From Euphorbia lathyris (Eukaryota; Streptophyta; Magnoliopsida; Malpighiales; Euphorbiaceae): a stretch of 64,000 nt of DNA. Positions 23,291-33,649 of the stretch are shown here, piece by piece. Within the stretch, counting starts at the first letter, position 1. Every line of letters starts with the position of its first letter. The notes under the pieces were generated by a model. The model was not told the origin of the DNA, searched no databases, and saw nothing but the letters and a program-made list of their open reading frames with translations. The stretch lies in the NCBI RefSeq assembly GCF_963576675.1, contig NC_088919.1:60718578-60782577 (forward strand), written 5' to 3'. A program made the translations under genes and the position numbers.

Positions 23291-23767
23291 TGATAACATC
23301 GAGATATTATCGCAAGGACCAAAAGAGATAATTGCCTTAAGTATGCCACGTAGCAAAGGAAACCGTTTGGCGGATCTCCCTGGATCAGCTCTAAGAGATC
23401 CGCTGGCGGATCTCTAAGGCGAATCTCTCCACTTACCTAGATAACGGCTGGCCGCCATCTCGGTCATAAATGATTATTAAATGAATCATTAATAGTCTCA
23501 AACCGCCAGGTTAAGAGTAACCTGTAGCAGCCATTAAATGAGCATTAATGGAGACTTTCTAGTTATTTAGAGGTTACGAATTCCTCAACTATATATAGCC
23601 TACCTTTCTGGGCTATCAAGGTACACTTACTCTTACATTCTCTAAGCTTTGTCAATACGATTTATTCTCCATATATTCTACTGACTTTGGCATCGGAGTG
23701 TCCCCGGCCGATCCCAGCGGCGCCTCACAGGGACGTGATCCGATCTGAAGTTTCTCCAATGTTATCA
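23291..23767 (+). repeat. 5' LTR of the gypsy element
   Basis: The LTR carries a likely Pol II promoter: a TATA box 'actatatatagcc' near 23588-23600. A cluster of 'ggcggatct' and 'gatccgc' repeats near 23370-23420 may be regulatory. The primer-binding site should lie at 23768 onward ('ttggtgcggtgaacgtgg'); I could not match it to a specific tRNA. Confidence 0.92.
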
Positions 23768-23830
23768 ATTGGTGCGGTGAACGTGGAATCCTTGACCAAA
23801 TAAAGGATTTTTCGTTCACATTGAAACATC

Positions 23831-26800
23831 ATGAATGATGAAATACCAAATCCCTCCTCAGGGATCGAATCGCCAATAATTACACCATCTAGTGCTGGAC
23901 GCACAAGCACAACCGCCCCTACAATGAATATTGATGGAAATATGCCCACGACATCCTTCCTTGATATGTGTGCTCAGGATATCGAGGCGCGATATGGGCT
24001 TGAAATTGGAAACCGCCTTCGGGCATTCATGACTATTCCTCCTCATAATAGTACAGTATCTACATCAGTTGTCTCATCTCTACCTCCATTAAACTTCGGT
24101 CTGGGACCTGGGGCTCGTAGCTCTTCATTCCTTCAAGCTCACAACATTGACTCTACGATAACTACCACGGCGCCGGGTGGAGCGCGACCAGTTATCAGGG
24201 AGCTGTTTCCTGGTGAAGGGAGCCACGGGAACAATACGGTCCCTCCTGGCGGATCAGAAGTTCCAAGGTTTAATCTCGGTGGGCCGAATGTACCCAGGCG
24301 CCCGCGGACGAATTCGTCCCTTGGCGGATTTAAAGAGCCCATTCGTAAAAAGCGTAGAAAGAACAAAGATAAGCAGGCAAGATCTCCTTCGCCTCGGCAA
24401 ATAAAATCTCCACACCATGGCAGATCTCCTCCATCTACTGGTCGTAGAGGGAGTAAGAGACCGGAAAAAACGTCTCATATAGGTGGACCACCACCCCATC
24501 CATCTTCGGGAACTGTTGGACACACTTTGCCAGGAGGCCAGCAAGGAGGAAACGGTCCAATTCCTCCAAATAGAGGAAGTGGAGGGGGAGGCGACGGAGG
24601 AAGAAGGGGAGGCGGACGAGGTAGACATTCGCCATCGGATTCATCGTCAGAATCGAGTTATTCTTCCTCTCCAAGCAGATCGCCACGAAGAGATCGTCCC
24701 AGGGCGGATCCGGAGAATTTTGATGATAGAGTGAGGGCCCTAGTGCTCCAAATGAATGAGAAAAATGCTAGGCATAATCCATTCGCCAATAGAGATTCAC
24801 CTTTTGCGGCATGGATCGAAGTAGAGGAAACCGAAAGAGCGTTTAAAATCCCTAATCTTGCAATTTATACAGGTAAAGACAATCCGGAGGCTCATGTTCG
24901 AAAATATAGAATCTTGGCCAGACTCAATCGAGCCACCGAACCTGTACTTTGCAAGATGTTTGTCACCACTTTGGGAGGTCCAGCCTATTTATGGTTCCAA
25001 TCTCTACCTCCAGGCTCTATAAACTGCTTCGATCAATTAAGCAGGGAATTTTGTGCAAAATTTGCTGGCTGCATCCCTGCAGTGGTGAAATCTGGAAAGC
25101 TTTTCGAACTAAAACAGAAGGCGAATGAACCACTCCGAGATTATGTGGACACTTTCAACCAGTTGTGTATACAAATCGTTGATGTTGATATCTCCGTAGC
25201 TATGGAGTGCTTTATAAGAAACACTACTTGTAAAAGTTTGCAAGAAGACCTCATTCGTAAAAAGCCCACCAGCATGACAGAGTTGATGGAGCGCTGTAAA
25301 GACTTTATAGAGGTTGATGATATTCGCCGAGGTTCGCCATCATCGCCAAAGAAGGATAGAGGCGAATCCCGCCCTCGGGACCGGGACAGAGACAAACGTC
25401 AAGATTCTTCTTCTCGAAACAAACGAAGGGACTCTAGGAACAAATCAACGTTTGTCACCTCCTTCACACCTCTCAATGCTTCTAAAAGTGAAGTTCTTAT
25501 GTGGATCGAGAACAGCCAGCACAAACGGAGCATTTCATACCCCGAGCCAAAAGGGGGGGAGTACACCAATAAAGGAAAGAATCCTAAGAATTATTGCAAG
25601 TATCACAGGAAGAATGGCCATGATACGGATGCTTGCTGGGAGTTAGCTCGAGAAATTGAGCGACTCATTGAGAGAGGAAAATTGGATCGGTTCATCCAAA
25701 CAGAAGGAAAGGAAGATGACAAATCCAAAGAGGACCGAAAGAAGAAAGGAAAGGGTACCATCAACGTCATAGCAGGTGGACCTGGCTATCAGCCAACGTT
25801 GAAAAAGGCGAAGACGACCACCCTTGACAGGACATCACTAAACCGCCCTTTCTCAGACGCAGGTCCTAAAATTCCACCCCATGCGGACGCGTTGGTCGTC
25901 ACTATGATGGTTGAGGGTTGGGAGATGAAGAGGGTAATGATCGATACAGGAAGTTCATGTAATGTCATTACCCGAGGAGCATTCGCCAAACTCAAGATTG
26001 ATCCTGTCCAGGTAGAACCAACTGTGGTGGACATTTTGGGAGTGACAGGTCATACCATTCAGACGAAAGGCCAAGTTACTTTGGATTGCGAGCTTACTGA
26101 TGATGATCAAGTTTGGAGAGGAGATTTGGAGTTTTCGGTCTTAGACGGACAATTAGCCTACAATATTATCCTTGGGCGACCTTTCATCTCCGAAGCTGCA
26201 GCTCTTATCTCTATTCGCCATTTAACGCTTTACATCCCCACGGTCAAGGGAGGCGTGATGGTTAGAGGTTGTCAAAAAGTAGCCCAAGAGACATATTCGG
26301 CTTCCTTAATGATTCGCCCTCAATCTAAGGAGGAAGATGAAGAAGAGCATGTCACAATGGCCTTAGGTGAGACCGAAATGTACCTGATGGCAGAAGAGAA
26401 GCAGGTACGGATAGCTAAAGGACTACAGGGCAATATCAGAGATGCAATCTCCAAGGTACTCTGTGAGGCCGAAGATGTCTTCGCATGGAAGGATGAAATT
26501 CTTCCTGGAATCAGTCCGGACGTGATCACCCATAAATTCAACATTGATAAAGATGCAGTTCCTGTGGCCCAGAAGCGGAGGAATCATGGTCCAGAAAGAC
26601 AAAAAGTGATAGAGGAGGAAATTGCCAAGCTCCAGAAGGCAGATGCCATTGAGGAAGTACTTTACACTCAGTGGTTGGCGAACGTCGTGTTAGTCAAGAA
26701 AGCTGGCGGATCCTACCGCATGTGCATTGATTTTACAGATCTCAATAAAGCTTGCCCCAAGGATAACTATCCTTTGCCATGCATAGACATGCTCGTAGAT

Positions 26801-29584
26801 GGAACTGCCGGTCATGCAATGTATTCCTTTACTGACGTGAAGTCAAGTTATCATCAAATCCCTATGGAGCTCTCAGATAGAATCAAGACCTCGTTCGTGA
26901 CACATCAAACTACTTATTGTTTTAAAGTTATGCCCTTCGGGCTCAAGAACGCAGGTGCTACCTATCAGAGGATGATGAACAAGATATTCTCGAACAGTAA
27001 GAATGATAATTATTCTATCTATGTAGATGATATGATCATTAAAAGCGCAACTGCGGAAAAGCATGCAGAGGATGTAAAGGAGGTACTGGACGTACTTCGC
27101 CATCACAACATCAAGTTAAATCCAGAGAAGTGCACTTTCGGGGCAACATATGGCAAATTTCTAGGATTCATGATTAGCGAAAGAGGAATTAGTCCAAATC
27201 CTGACAAAGTCAAAGCAGTCCTAGAAATGCAACCTCCTCGGAATATCAGAGAAGTACAACGCCTCAATGGGCGTATCATAGCCTTGGGCAGGTTTATCTC
27301 TTGCTCAGCTCGTAGATGTCAGCCTTTTTTCGAAGTTATCAAAGGGCAAAAGGCGTTTGAGTGGAATGAAGATTGTCAAAATGCATTCGAAGGAATCAAG
27401 CGGTTCCTTACAGAGCCACCCATGATGAGTCGACCTATGAAGGGGGAGGACCTGTACATGTATGTGTCAGTTATGGATAAAGCCGTATGCACAGTAATGG
27501 TGCGAGAAGAAGATGGCCAACAATTCCCTATTTACTACGTGAGCAAAGTTTTGAAAGATGCTGAAACCAGATATTCGAAGTTGGACAAAATGGCACTGGC
27601 TGTCGTGACCACGGCAATCCGCCTTAGGCCATACTTTCAGGCGCATACCGTGATAGTTCGAACCAATATACCAATGAGAAAGGTATTGCAGAAGCCGGAA
27701 ACTTCGGGAAGGTTGATGGAATGGGCGATTCGCCTGGGCGAATTTGATGTAAGATACGAAAGCTGGTCATCTTTGAAAAGTCAGGTCCTGGCGGACTTCG
27801 TGAATGAATTCACTGACGAGGGGATATCTCATCCCAAGCCTCCGTTAGAAGAATGGTCAATGTATACAGATGGAGCTTCCTCTGCAGATGGAGCTGGTGT
27901 GGGAGTTGTGATCAAAGGTCCCCACTACATAAGATTGCGATACGCAGCAAAATTAAATTTCCATGCCACTAATAATGCTGCTGAATACGAAGCTCTGATA
28001 TTGGGCTTACGTCTACTTCAAGAGATCACCCCGGAGCAGATTGTGATCTACAGCGATTCTAAACTAATGGTCAACCAAGTAATCAAGAATTACGAGGTGA
28101 AAGACGAGGTCCTGACCAAATATGTAGCAGAAGTCAAAAAGATTCTGGATAACCTTGAAGCTAAAGGAACTAAGTGGGAATTGGTTCACATACCAAGGGA
28201 GTCCAATACAGAAGCTGATCAGTTGGCCAAAATGGCTTCTAGTGAGGAAACCTGGGCGGATCCAGATTGTCCCTTCGAAGTGAAAATGGTTCCAGCATTT
28301 GCTTCGGAAGAAGTGTCCTTACTCACAACAATAGAGGATGATTGGAGGACAGTCATTCGCCAGTATCTACTAAATGGAACATTACTTGAAGACAAGGAAG
28401 AAGCGAGGAAGATTGTCAGGAGATCGGCTTACTTCTCCTTGATCAATGATGGTCTTTATAGAAGGTCTTTTAGTCATCCTTGGATGAAATGCATTCTACC
28501 AGAAGAAGGGCAACAGATCCTCAAAGAGCTACATGAGGGATCTTGCGGGTCACATGAGGCATCCGCCGCGATCTTGAAGAAATCCAGGATAGCAGGTTTC
28601 TACTGGCCCACAGCCGAGTTAGATGCCCAGAGTTTGGTAGAATCTTGTCACAGTTGCCAGATTCACGCAAATGAGTCACACACTACCAAGCACATTCAAA
28701 GGCCAATCATTGAAGGCCGCCCATTCGCCCTTTGGGGAATAGACATCGTTGGCCCGTTTCCTCCAACTCGCCGGCAAAAGAGGTATGTAATAATAGCGGT
28801 GGACCATTTCACCAAATGGGTAGAAGCCGAGGCTGTTTCCTCCATTACAGCAGAGCAGATAGTGGAGTTTGTCAAAGACAACATTGTGGGAAGATATGGC
28901 ATTCCACACACCATCATCACTGACAACGGAACACAGTTTAACTGTGGCAAGTTCAAGGCATTTTGTGAAGGATTGGGCATCCTGAACAGATTCGCCTCCG
29001 TTTATTATACTCAGACCAATGGAATGACCGAAGTGACCAATCGAACGATTGTAAAGGGGATAAAAAAGAGGTTGGGAGAACACGATAAAAGATGGGCAGA
29101 TCAACTTACAAGTGTTTTGTGGGCCTATCGCACCACCCCAAGAACTGCTACGGGAGAAACGCCGTTCGCCCTTTCTCATGGAGTGGAGGCCGTAATCCCC
29201 GTGGAAATACAAGTCCCCAGTGATCGAGTGGCCTTTTATTGTGAAGAAAACAACGATAAACGACTAAGGGAACGTCTGGATCAGGTCGAGGACCGCAGGG
29301 ATCAATCCTATGTACGCATGGCAGCATATAAACAGCGGATTGCATCCTATCATGATAAAAATGCCAAGATTGTGGATCTAAAGATGGGAGATCTTGTGCT
29401 TCGCAAAGCTGATAAAGTCCAATCTCGAGAAAGCAAAGGCAAGTTGGGGATCAATTGGATAGGTCCATACCAGATAGTGGAGAAGGTGGGACCAGCCACA
29501 TTCAAAATACAAGATACGGAGGGCAACACGCTGCCACGCACGTGGAATCTCCAAAATCTCCGCAAATACTTTGTTAGAAAATGA
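23831..29584 (+). CDS. gag-pol polyprotein, single ORF, 1917 aa
   Basis: It encodes all proteins needed for retrotransposition. The N-terminal ~300 residues are Ser/Arg/Gly-rich. The Retrotrans_gag domain spans about 330-490 ('YTGKDNPEAHVRKYR', 'FDQLSREFCAKF'). A short Cys/His motif lies at about 588-605 ('CKYHRKNGHDTDAC'). The aspartic protease has 'DTGSS' at 705-709. The reverse transcriptase spans about 920-1110 with 'YVDD' at 1064-1067. The gypsy RNase H is at about 1200-1310, followed by an archaeal-type RNase H from about 1340 ('YTDGASS', 'NNAAEYEALI', 'SDSKLMVNQV'). Integrase has an HHCC finger at about 1565-1610 and catalytic D1638, D1698 and E1734 (35 residues between the last two). 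No stop or frameshift occurs. Gag and Pol share one frame, so their ratio must be set by processing or another mechanism. Confidence 0.95.
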   Translation: MNDEIPNPSSGIESPIITPSSAGRTSTTAPTMNIDGNMPTTSFLDMCAQDIEARYGLEIGNRLRAFMTIPPHNSTVSTSVVSSLPPLNFGLGPGARSSSFLQAHNIDSTITTTAPGGARPVIRELFPGEGSHGNNTVPPGGSEVPRFNLGGPNVPRRPRTNSSLGGFKEPIRKKRRKNKDKQARSPSPRQIKSPHHGRSPPSTGRRGSKRPEKTSHIGGPPPHPSSGTVGHTLPGGQQGGNGPIPPNRGSGGGGDGGRRGGGRGRHSPSDSSSESSYSSSPSRSPRRDRPRADPENFDDRVRALVLQMNEKNARHNPFANRDSPFAAWIEVEETERAFKIPNLAIYTGKDNPEAHVRKYRILARLNRATEPVLCKMFVTTLGGPAYLWFQSLPPGSINCFDQLSREFCAKFAGCIPAVVKSGKLFELKQKANEPLRDYVDTFNQLCIQIVDVDISVAMECFIRNTTCKSLQEDLIRKKPTSMTELMERCKDFIEVDDIRRGSPSSPKKDRGESRPRDRDRDKRQDSSSRNKRRDSRNKSTFVTSFTPLNASKSEVLMWIENSQHKRSISYPEPKGGEYTNKGKNPKNYCKYHRKNGHDTDACWELAREIERLIERGKLDRFIQTEGKEDDKSKEDRKKKGKGTINVIAGGPGYQPTLKKAKTTTLDRTSLNRPFSDAGPKIPPHADALVVTMMVEGWEMKRVMIDTGSSCNVITRGAFAKLKIDPVQVEPTVVDILGVTGHTIQTKGQVTLDCELTDDDQVWRGDLEFSVLDGQLAYNIILGRPFISEAAALISIRHLTLYIPTVKGGVMVRGCQKVAQETYSASLMIRPQSKEEDEEEHVTMALGETEMYLMAEEKQVRIAKGLQGNIRDAISKVLCEAEDVFAWKDEILPGISPDVITHKFNIDKDAVPVAQKRRNHGPERQKVIEEEIAKLQKADAIEEVLYTQWLANVVLVKKAGGSYRMCIDFTDLNKACPKDNYPLPCIDMLVDGTAGHAMYSFTDVKSSYHQIPMELSDRIKTSFVTHQTTYCFKVMPFGLKNAGATYQRMMNKIFSNSKNDNYSIYVDDMIIKSATAEKHAEDVKEVLDVLRHHNIKLNPEKCTFGATYGKFLGFMISERGISPNPDKVKAVLEMQPPRNIREVQRLNGRIIALGRFISCSARRCQPFFEVIKGQKAFEWNEDCQNAFEGIKRFLTEPPMMSRPMKGEDLYMYVSVMDKAVCTVMVREEDGQQFPIYYVSKVLKDAETRYSKLDKMALAVVTTAIRLRPYFQAHTVIVRTNIPMRKVLQKPETSGRLMEWAIRLGEFDVRYESWSSLKSQVLADFVNEFTDEGISHPKPPLEEWSMYTDGASSADGAGVGVVIKGPHYIRLRYAAKLNFHATNNAAEYEALILGLRLLQEITPEQIVIYSDSKLMVNQVIKNYEVKDEVLTKYVAEVKKILDNLEAKGTKWELVHIPRESNTEADQLAKMASSEETWADPDCPFEVKMVPAFASEEVSLLTTIEDDWRTVIRQYLLNGTLLEDKEEARKIVRRSAYFSLINDGLYRRSFSHPWMKCILPEEGQQILKELHEGSCGSHEASAAILKKSRIAGFYWPTAELDAQSLVESCHSCQIHANESHTTKHIQRPIIEGRPFALWGIDIVGPFPPTRRQKRYVIIAVDHFTKWVEAEAVSSITAEQIVEFVKDNIVGRYGIPHTIITDNGTQFNCGKFKAFCEGLGILNRFASVYYTQTNGMTEVTNRTIVKGIKKRLGEHDKRWADQLTSVLWAYRTTPRTATGETPFALSHGVEAVIPVEIQVPSDRVAFYCEENNDKRLRERLDQVEDRRDQSYVRMAAYKQRIASYHDKNAKIVDLKMGDLVLRKADKVQSRESKGKLGINWIGPYQIVEKVGPATFKIQDTEGNTLPRTWNLQNLRKYFVRK

Positions 29585-30226
29585 AGTATGGTCTTGAGTA
29601 CTCTTTTTCCTTTAACAAGCTTTTTCCCATGTGGGTTTTCTTGTTAAAGGTTTTAATGAGGCTCACCTATAAAGACCTGTCCGCTGTAATAAAGTGTTCA
29701 TCCCATTAATAAACATCGTTGGTTTTATTATTCATGTTCTTTTTATAGTTTACTGCTGCAATATCAATATTCCAGTCTTAAAAAGAAGGGGAGGCACCCA
29801 ACGCCCTCCACATTCGCAATACATCGCTATCTTAAAGCACATAAGAGGATCAATCTTATGGGCGGATCCGTCTCTGGGCGGATCCCAATCTCCAATAAGA
29901 GTTAAAACGATCCTTGGACGCAATGTCTTTACACTCTCTTATCCTTTTCAAAAAGGAATTCACAAGTCCTACGGGCGGGTCATTTCACCTCAAAGATAGG
30001 TAGCAAATTGAACCCCTGGGCAGCTTTACTTCCTCTAAGAAGGAATAGAACAGCTTCAAACCTTCACAAAGGTTCATACAATGAAGTATGGCTGGCCACC
30101 TACTTCAAATAAAAATCCTAAACATACTCACATTTAAAACACTGTCCTGCGCAAGTGTAAAAGTGAAATAAATATATATAGCAATGTTTGGAATTGTACT
30201 TGAAAAGTTTTTACAAAAATTGCTAA
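29585..30226. other. Gypsy internal spacer between pol and the antisense ORF
   Basis: A non-coding part of the gypsy element, with AT-rich start, a C-rich patch near 29790-29815 and 'gggcggatcc' motifs like those of the LTR near 29860-29885. It would be the 3' region of both the sense genomic RNA and the convergent antisense gene. No clear terminator is seen. Confidence 0.6.
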
Positions 30227-32452
30227 CTAAATGATAATAGGAGCATCTTCTTTTGTGCTTCCTTCGCCCCCGATGCTCGCTTGAGGATCCTTCTTCTCCA
30301 CAGTCATGGATCCGCCTTCAGGAGATACTTCCTTATCCCCTTTTTGTTCGGAATCAGCTTTAGACGGCATCTCTTGGAGGTCATCCACCACAACCATGGT
30401 AGAAGGTTTGACATCCTGCAAGGTTCCCTTCATCCATTTTCGCACATAGTTGCGGAGGTACTCCTTGGCATCGGGCATCTTCTTGAACCTCGCCACGTCT
30501 TCCGGTTCGGGGACGGCGAACTCATGATCTATGAAATCAATTCCAGGATGGGCTAAAGAGAAGTACGCCATAAGCATCTCTCCATAAAAGAATGCTTGTT
30601 CGCCCGCCGTGTATTCCGCTTCCCCGAGAGCATCTTCATGGCTTTTAGCATCAGAAGCTATCGTTGCCTTCAGACTTTGTATCTCCTCGTCTCGGAGAAC
30701 TAAAGCAGCTGTGGCGGAAGCTAGGTTCGCGTTGGCGGTGGCAATAGCGGAATTGGCATTCGCTATCTCTTTCTCTAGCTTTTCAATAGTTGCCTTATCC
30801 GCCACATTCTGAAGGAGTCCATTCTCCAAAGTGCGCAAGCGGGCATACAGCTGAGAAAAACAAAAGGATTTAGTCCAAGAACGAAACGGGAGTAAAGAAA
30901 TCATCGCTACCCATATTCTTTTAATACTCACCGAAAGAAGCTCCGATTTTCCCTTATGGACATGGATCGATCCGGGGATTTGGTCGTAATCCTTTTGTAC
31001 TTCTCCCACCTGTCCTAAAGCTTTGTCCAGGTCATTCAAGAGAGATTCATTCTCAAAAGTTCCTTGAACCCCAAACTTGGCGGACCAATATCCACCAATA
31101 TCGGGCTTCGCCATCTGCGCAAACAGGAAAAACCATACGCCGCTTTAAAATCAGATGAGCAGGAAACAGAATCAAGAGACGAATTACCTGAACCATTTTC
31201 TCAGTAGGTTTGGCAGATTTAATCGCGTCCGCCATTATCTTGGTACTCCCAACAGTATTGGACCGCCTCTTCTTCAGTGGCGGATCGACAGCCGTCTCCA
31301 TAGGGCGTTTGCCCGTATCAGGTTGAGGGTTAGCCGCTTGACTTTTCTTGTGGGCTTCCTCTTCTTGAAACTTCCTGCGCGTCTCTGCAAGAGCATGATT
31401 TGCCTTAGATACACCCCTGCCAAAGAAGATATCAGAATAATTAAAGCTCCATAAATATGCAAGGTACCTTGATCAAACTGAGTAATTTTTGAATAAATGA
31501 ATTGATCTTCTACTCGGCGGATCAGAGGAATGTCACTCATCATGAAGGCTAAGGCATCCGCATAAGTCCATGCATCCGCCTTAATCTGCTTCATGAGATC
31601 CGCCACCTCTTCATCACCATATGTTAAGACTCGCATGTCACCCGCCATATGTAGCGGACGGGAGTTCCAAACTAAAGGAAAATCTAACGGTTCATCCTCC
31701 TTAATCTTCACATAGAAGAAACTCTCATCCCAGCTATGCACGTTAGACATCTTGTGGTAAAAGGGCGAGTAGACACCGAACTTGGCGAATGTAAGATAAG
31801 ACTCTGACTTCCTTTTGGAAGGTTTGTGAAAGGCTCTAAAGATTCGGCCATTATACGCTACGCCTAAATTTGACGCAAGATAGCAATCCAAAGCCATGTC
31901 AAGCCAGCCGTTAGGGTGTAGCTGGCTGACGGCGATGTCAAAATACGAGAGGATATCCGCCAACATCTTGGGAAGAGGAAGGCGAAACCCTCTTTCAACA
32001 TGACTACAAAATACAGTAAAAAATCCCTTCGGCGGATTGGAGGGGCGTTGATGAGAAGCGGGGAGTTGGGTTTCATAATTTTTGATCCACGGAAAGCGAT
32101 CCGATAGATTCGCCAAATCCACGGCACTCATACGAGACGAAGTGGACTCCGCTCGAGGATTCTTTTTTCTAACAGGAACAGAAGAAGAAGCCATTAAACC
32201 CAGAAACCGGTTACGGGCACCGACCGGAGTAGAACCGGAAAAGAAAGAAGGGTTTCCGGTGGAACGGGTCTGGTAATGGTTATGCGCCGAGTTATTAAAC
32301 TCAGCTGAACCAGAATTAATCTCACCTACAGAAGATTGGGAGTTTTTCGATGAGGATGTGGTCCAACTAAAATCTACTTCAATCTTAGGAGGAGGCGTCG
32401 AATTAAAGAGTTCGGAAGTTGACCCAGAGGATGAAGATGAACTTCTAAACAT
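30227..32452 (-). CDS. Antisense spliced ORF of the gypsy element ('gypsy-type transposon' protein, Transposase_28-like), ~662 aa
   Basis: Read on the minus strand, four exons fit GT-AG introns: 32452-31468, 31384-31188, 31114-30932 and 30850-30227. They total 1989 nt and stay in frame to a TAG. Exon 1 has a Ser-rich start, then 'FCSHVERGFRLPLPKMLADI' and 'SQLHPNGWLDMALDCYL', the layout of Pfam's putative gypsy-type transposon family (PF04195). The C-terminal part has an Ala/Asn/Glu heptad-like coiled coil ('KLEKEIANANSAIATANANL') and an acidic tail. Such extra ORFs between pol and the 3' LTR are known from Tat-lineage elements; their function is unknown. The first intron's acceptor at 31385 was chosen because it preserves frame; the nearer AG at about 31413 would break it. 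Confidence 0.68.
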
Positions 32453-32737
32453 TCAGGGTAAAATAAAAAAGCACTTACATGGAAATGCAGAAGCCCGAGT
32501 AAGATCTTTGAAGTTTCTGAGGAAAAGCTTCGAAAAACGGAAGGAAATGGAGAATGAGGAAGAAAGAGAACTCCGAAAGATGAAGATGGGTTTTTGAACG
32601 TTCCTAGGGCAGTGTGCTATTACACGTGTCGGCCATCAAAGAACATTGAACAGAGTGCTCATTAATGCGGAAGCATAAGACGGCGCGCAGAAGTCCAAAA
32701 GCCCTAAAGGACTTTAAAGGCATTTTGGGGGGGCTTC

Positions 32738-33214
32738 TGATAACATCGGGATATTATCGCAAGGACCAAAAGAGATAATTGCCTTAAATATGCCACGTAG
32801 CAAAGGAAACCGTTTGGCGGATCTCCCTGGATCAGCTCTAAGAGATCCGCTGGCGGATCTCTAAGGCGAATCTCTCCACTTACCTAGATAACGGCTGGCC
32901 GCCATCTCGGTCATAAATGATTATTAAATGAATCATTAATAGTCTCAAACCGCTAGGTTAAGAGTAACCTGTAACAGCCATTAAATGAGCATTAATGGAG
33001 ACTTTCTAGTTATTTAGAGGTTACGAATTCCTCAACTATATATAGCCTACCTTTCTGGGCTATCAAGGTACACTTACTCTTACATTCTCTAAGCTTTGTC
33101 AATACGATTTATTCTCCATATATTCTACTGACTTTGGCATCGGAGTGTCCCAGGCCGATCCCAGCGGCGCCTCACAGGGACGTGATCCGATCTGAAGTTT
33201 CTCCAGTGTTATCA
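32738..33214 (+). repeat. 3' LTR of the gypsy element
   Basis: Same length as the 5' LTR. Differences are single transitions or transversions (for example ccccgg/cccagg and ccaatg/ccagtg) with no indel. It should supply the polyadenylation site for the sense transcript. The antisense ORF starts about 290 bp inside it, so the antisense promoter would lie in 32453-32737 or in this LTR. Confidence 0.92.
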
Positions 33215-33219
33215 GGGGT

Positions 33220-33581
33220 CTTCCTTCTCTGCTGAGCTCTGGGGCATCCTCACTGGGATCAAGCTGGCTGGTAGGCTAGGTATTAAGAGTCTGACTATTG
33301 AATCGGATAATCTGGAGGCCATTAATATGATTAAGGACAGTCATGCCCCGAGTTTGAAGAATAGCAACCTTATAAAAGCTATTAGAAGGTTTTGCTCCTC
33401 CTTTGAGAGTTTTGAGTTCTGTCACGTCTTCAGAGAGCAAAATCGTATTGCTGATCGTTTGGCGGCAGCTGCTCATGACGGTTTACTTGGAGTCTCTACC
33501 CTTCCTGATCCCCCTGGGTTTCTCTTCCCTTTCCTTTTAGATGATAGGATTGGGGTTAGCTTTCCTAGGCTGATCCCTTGA
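33220..33581 (+). pseudogene. LINE ORF2 3' part: end of RNase H
   Basis: It picks up exactly where 23290 left off: 'SSFSAELWGILTGIKLAG', 'IESDNLEAINMI' and 'EQNRIADRLAAAAHDG' supply the remaining RNase H acidic residues. It ends at TGA (33579-33581). The 3' UTR of about 40 bases and the A9 tail follow. Confidence 0.9.
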
Positions 33582-33649
33582 TTGGGTGTTTTTTGTTGTT
33601 GTTTTTTATTTCCTTTTCCTACCAAAAAAAAATTTAGATGTTACAGTAT

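Larger units (their letters stand above)
23291..33214 (+). mobile_element. Tat-like Ty3/gypsy LTR retrotransposon, apparently intact (9924 bp)
   Basis: The 477-bp LTRs at 23291-23767 and 32738-33214 show six differences (about 98.7% identity), begin TGATAAC and end GTTATCA. The exact 5-bp target duplication GGGGT lies at 23286-23290 and 33215-33219. A purine tract with seven G precedes the 3' LTR (about 32724-32737). One uninterrupted gag-pol ORF and an antisense ORF lie between the LTRs. The second, archaeal-type RNase H and the extra ORF place it in the Tat lineage (relatives include Retand, Grande and Ogre). The LTR divergence implies a recent insertion. Confidence 0.95.
17448..33631 (+). 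mobile_element. Full-length L1-type LINE, inactivated and split by a gypsy element
   Basis: An exact 18-bp target duplication, 'atttagatgttacagtat', lies at 17430-17447 and 33632-33649, and an A9 tail precedes the right copy. Without the 9.9-kb gypsy insert and its TSD copy the LINE is about 6.26 kb. It carries ORF1 (DUF4283 plus a CCHC zinc knuckle) and ORF2 (endonuclease, reverse transcriptase, zf-RVT, RNase H). The body starts four bases before the ORF1 ATG, so almost no 5' UTR is present. This is either the family's true 5' end or a slight truncation. Frameshifts and stops in both ORFs make it non-autonomous. Confidence 0.93.

Noticed and set aside
23768..23790. Assigning a specific tRNA primer to the gypsy element
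   Set aside because: The sequence after the 5' LTR does not match a plant tRNA 3' end I can recall with confidence.
24139..29565. Numerous minus- and plus-strand open frames overlapping gag-pol
   Set aside because: Shadows of the 1917-codon frame; none has domain signatures of its own.
31413..31468. Nearest AG as the acceptor of antisense intron 1
   Set aside because: Using it shifts the following exon out of the frame that continues to the coiled-coil part. The AG ending at 31385 restores it.
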